Position numbers and translations under genes: made by a program | Assembly: GCA_018969565.1 (NCBI GenBank) | Contig: JAGWYC010000097.1 | Coordinates: forward strand, 1-7,380 | Direction: 5' to 3' | Length of the DNA stretch: 7,380 nt | DNA from: Bacteroidota bacterium | Lineage (GTDB): Bacteria; Bacteroidota; Bacteroidia; NS11-12g; UBA955 | The notes under the pieces: generated by a model | What the model was told of the DNA's origin: nothing | The model's input: the letters and a program-made list of their open reading frames with translations, nothing else | The model's database searches: none | In this document: positions 6,482 to 7,380 of the stretch, piece after piece | Numbering within the stretch: the first letter of the stretch is position 1 | Layout of the letters: the number at the start of each line of letters is the position of its first letter

Positions 6482-7135
6482 ATGGCAAAGGATTCCAGAA
6501 CCCTGAAAAACTGGGGCCACGATGTGGATGGATACCTGGAGGCAGGTTGCGGGCGCTGTTCCCTGGGAGGCACGCCGCAGTGCAAGGTGCATCGCTGGCA
6601 TGAAGAGCTTGTTGCACTGCGTGCGCTGCTGCTGGAGGTCGGACTGGAGGAACAGATCAAATGGGGCATGCCCTGTTATCTGTTTCAGGGCAAGAACGTG
6701 GTGATGTTGGCTGCGTTTAAGGATTATTGCTGTCTTTCGTTTTTTAAAGGTGCTTTGCTCGAAGATCCTGCCGGAATTCTGGTCTTCGCCGGTCAGGATT
6801 CGCAGGTGGGCAAACAGGCGCGGTTCAGGAGTATGGAGGAGCTGAAGGCAGTGGCGGATGTGTTGCCGCGCTATATCGCCGAGGCCATACAGGTCGAGCT
6901 GTCGGGAAAGAAGGTGGAACGTAAATCCATCGAAGAGCGTCCTATCCCTGAGGAGTTGGTGAGAAGATTTACAGAATATCCTGCGCTGGAAGAAGCCTTT
7001 AAGGCCTTAACCCCCGGACGGCAGCGCTCATATTTGCAGCACTTTGGCAGTGCGAAACAGGCCACCACGCGAAAAGCCAGAATTGCAAAATGTGAATCAG
7101 CCATTTTTGCCGGCAAAGGATTTGGGGAGCGGTAA
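6482..7135 (+). CDS. DUF1801/YdeI-like protein with N-terminal cysteine cluster
   Basis: The protein has 217 residues, is soluble, and has no signal peptide. The centre (~45-150) matches the DUF1801 (YdhG/YdeI-like) fold: EQIKWGMPCYLFQGKNVVML, a CCLSFFKGALLEDP strand and GQDSQVGKQARFRSMEEL. The C-terminal ~50 residues (YPALEEAFKALTPGRQRSYL, then TTRKARIAKCESAIFAGKG) match the YdeI/OmpD-associated tail (PF13376 type). Before these lies CGRCSLGGTPQCKVHRWHEE (23-42), with Cys23, Cys26, Cys34, His37 and His40 placed as a possible metal site. Relatives are loosely linked to stress or bacteriocin resistance, but the function is not settled and I infer none. ATG 6482 is the only sensible start and leaves the motif block intact; no Shine-Dalgarno site is seen. 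G+C is high, like the genes before the ATPase. Confidence 0.87.
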   Translation: MAKDSRTLKNWGHDVDGYLEAGCGRCSLGGTPQCKVHRWHEELVALRALLLEVGLEEQIKWGMPCYLFQGKNVVMLAAFKDYCCLSFFKGALLEDPAGILVFAGQDSQVGKQARFRSMEELKAVADVLPRYIAEAIQVELSGKKVERKSIEERPIPEELVRRFTEYPALEEAFKALTPGRQRSYLQHFGSAKQATTRKARIAKCESAIFAGKGFGER

Positions 7136-7245
7136 GGAGTTTGTCAAGTTGCCCCTCCCTTCGAAATACTCCACCAACCCCAATGCTCATTGCTAACGCC
7201 ATTCGATGGAGCAGGTGGTGTCTTGCTGCGTGTCAAGGTGCGTTT

Positions 7246-7308
7246 TCGAACCACTGTGGGGCCGTGGTTCGACCCCTACAAGTAGGGGCAGGCATGCTCA
7301 CCATGACA
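7246..7308. repeat. 44-bp palindromic interspersed element, copy 2, with alternative upstream hairpin
   Basis: Bases 7265-7308 are identical to 2248-2291, including CCCCTAC/GTAGGGG (7273-7279, 7282-7288) and GCATGC (7292-7297). The outer stem of copy 1 is degraded here: 7260-7267 reads GGCCGTGG against CCATGACA, with two mismatches and one wobble. Instead, a perfect 9-bp inverted repeat TCGAACCAC/GTGGTTCGA (7246-7254 and 7264-7272) joins unique upstream sequence to the left end of the element. As in copy 1, it lies 3' of a + strand gene, in the same orientation. Confidence 0.85.
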
Positions 7309-7327
7309 GAAGGATAACATGCCTCTG

Positions 7328-7380
7328 CACTTACCACCAGCACTTACCACTTACCACTTACCACTTACCACTTATCACTT
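7328..7380. repeat. CACTTAC heptamer tandem array, running off the window
   Basis: A first CACTTAC (7328-7334) and a 6-base interruption are followed by four exact CACTTAC units (7341-7368), a CACTTAT variant (7369-7375) and a partial unit to the last base. It begins 20 bases after the 44-bp element. The 7-base period resembles the short tandem heptamers known from cyanobacterial genomes (STRR type). The array is non-coding here, and its total length cannot be seen. Confidence 0.9.

Noticed and set aside
2296..7238. TGTCAAGG near both copies of the 44-bp element (2296-2303 and 7231-7238), as a sign of a longer repeat
   Set aside because: It is on opposite sides of the two copies and only 8 bases long; the neighbouring bases do not align.
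7136..7264. Possible small gene or RNA downstream of the DUF1801-like gene
   Set aside because: No open frame with a protein-like pattern and no strong fold was seen; CCACC/GGTGG pairing (7171-7175 and 7214-7218) is too short to count.

Overview
The window looks like chromosome from a member of the Bacteroidota. The clearest evidence is a C-terminal type IX secretion (T9SS type A) sorting domain on one protein. A Bacteroidota-style PKD lipoprotein, a TPR protein with a DUF5683-like tail, TAnnTTTG-type promoter sequence and a lack of Shine-Dalgarno sites all agree. I cannot name a genus. All six genes I accept are on the + strand.

Layout. (1) 1-2230: the 3' part of a DUF1800 gene overlaps by one base (TAATG) a complete DUF1501 gene, the usual partner of DUF1800. 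The DUF1501 protein combines a twin-arginine (Tat-like) signal with a T9SS sorting tail, so it is probably exported and carried to the cell surface or beyond. (2) 2231-2371: a short spacer holding the first copy of a 44-bp palindromic element. (3) 2372-5094: two envelope genes overlapping by 4 bases (ATGA). One is a secreted/membrane TPR protein with a DUF5683-like end; the other is a lipoprotein with a PKD domain and a C-terminal beta-sandwich-like domain. Their order and overlap suggest co-expression, but I do not know their function. (4) 5095-5205: a compact control region with three TTTGGGGA-type half-sites. It precedes (5) 5206-6330, an AAA ATPase with a DUF4143 tail, whose base composition (30-45% G+C in most 60-base lines I counted, one at 52%) is lower than its neighbours (50-68%). 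It looks like a separately acquired, separately regulated gene. (6) 6331-6481: a spacer with weak hairpins. (7) 6482-7135: a DUF1801/YdeI-like protein with an N-terminal cysteine cluster. (8) 7136-7380: a non-coding stretch with the second copy of the 44-bp element followed by a CACTTAC heptamer tandem array that runs off the window.

No RNA gene, CRISPR array, transposase or integrase is visible. Most of the window is ordinary Bacteroidota gene content. The signals most worth a second look are the perfectly conserved 44-bp element, the half-site array in front of the ATPase, and the Tat plus T9SS combination on the DUF1501 protein. I see no convincing complete new multi-gene system.
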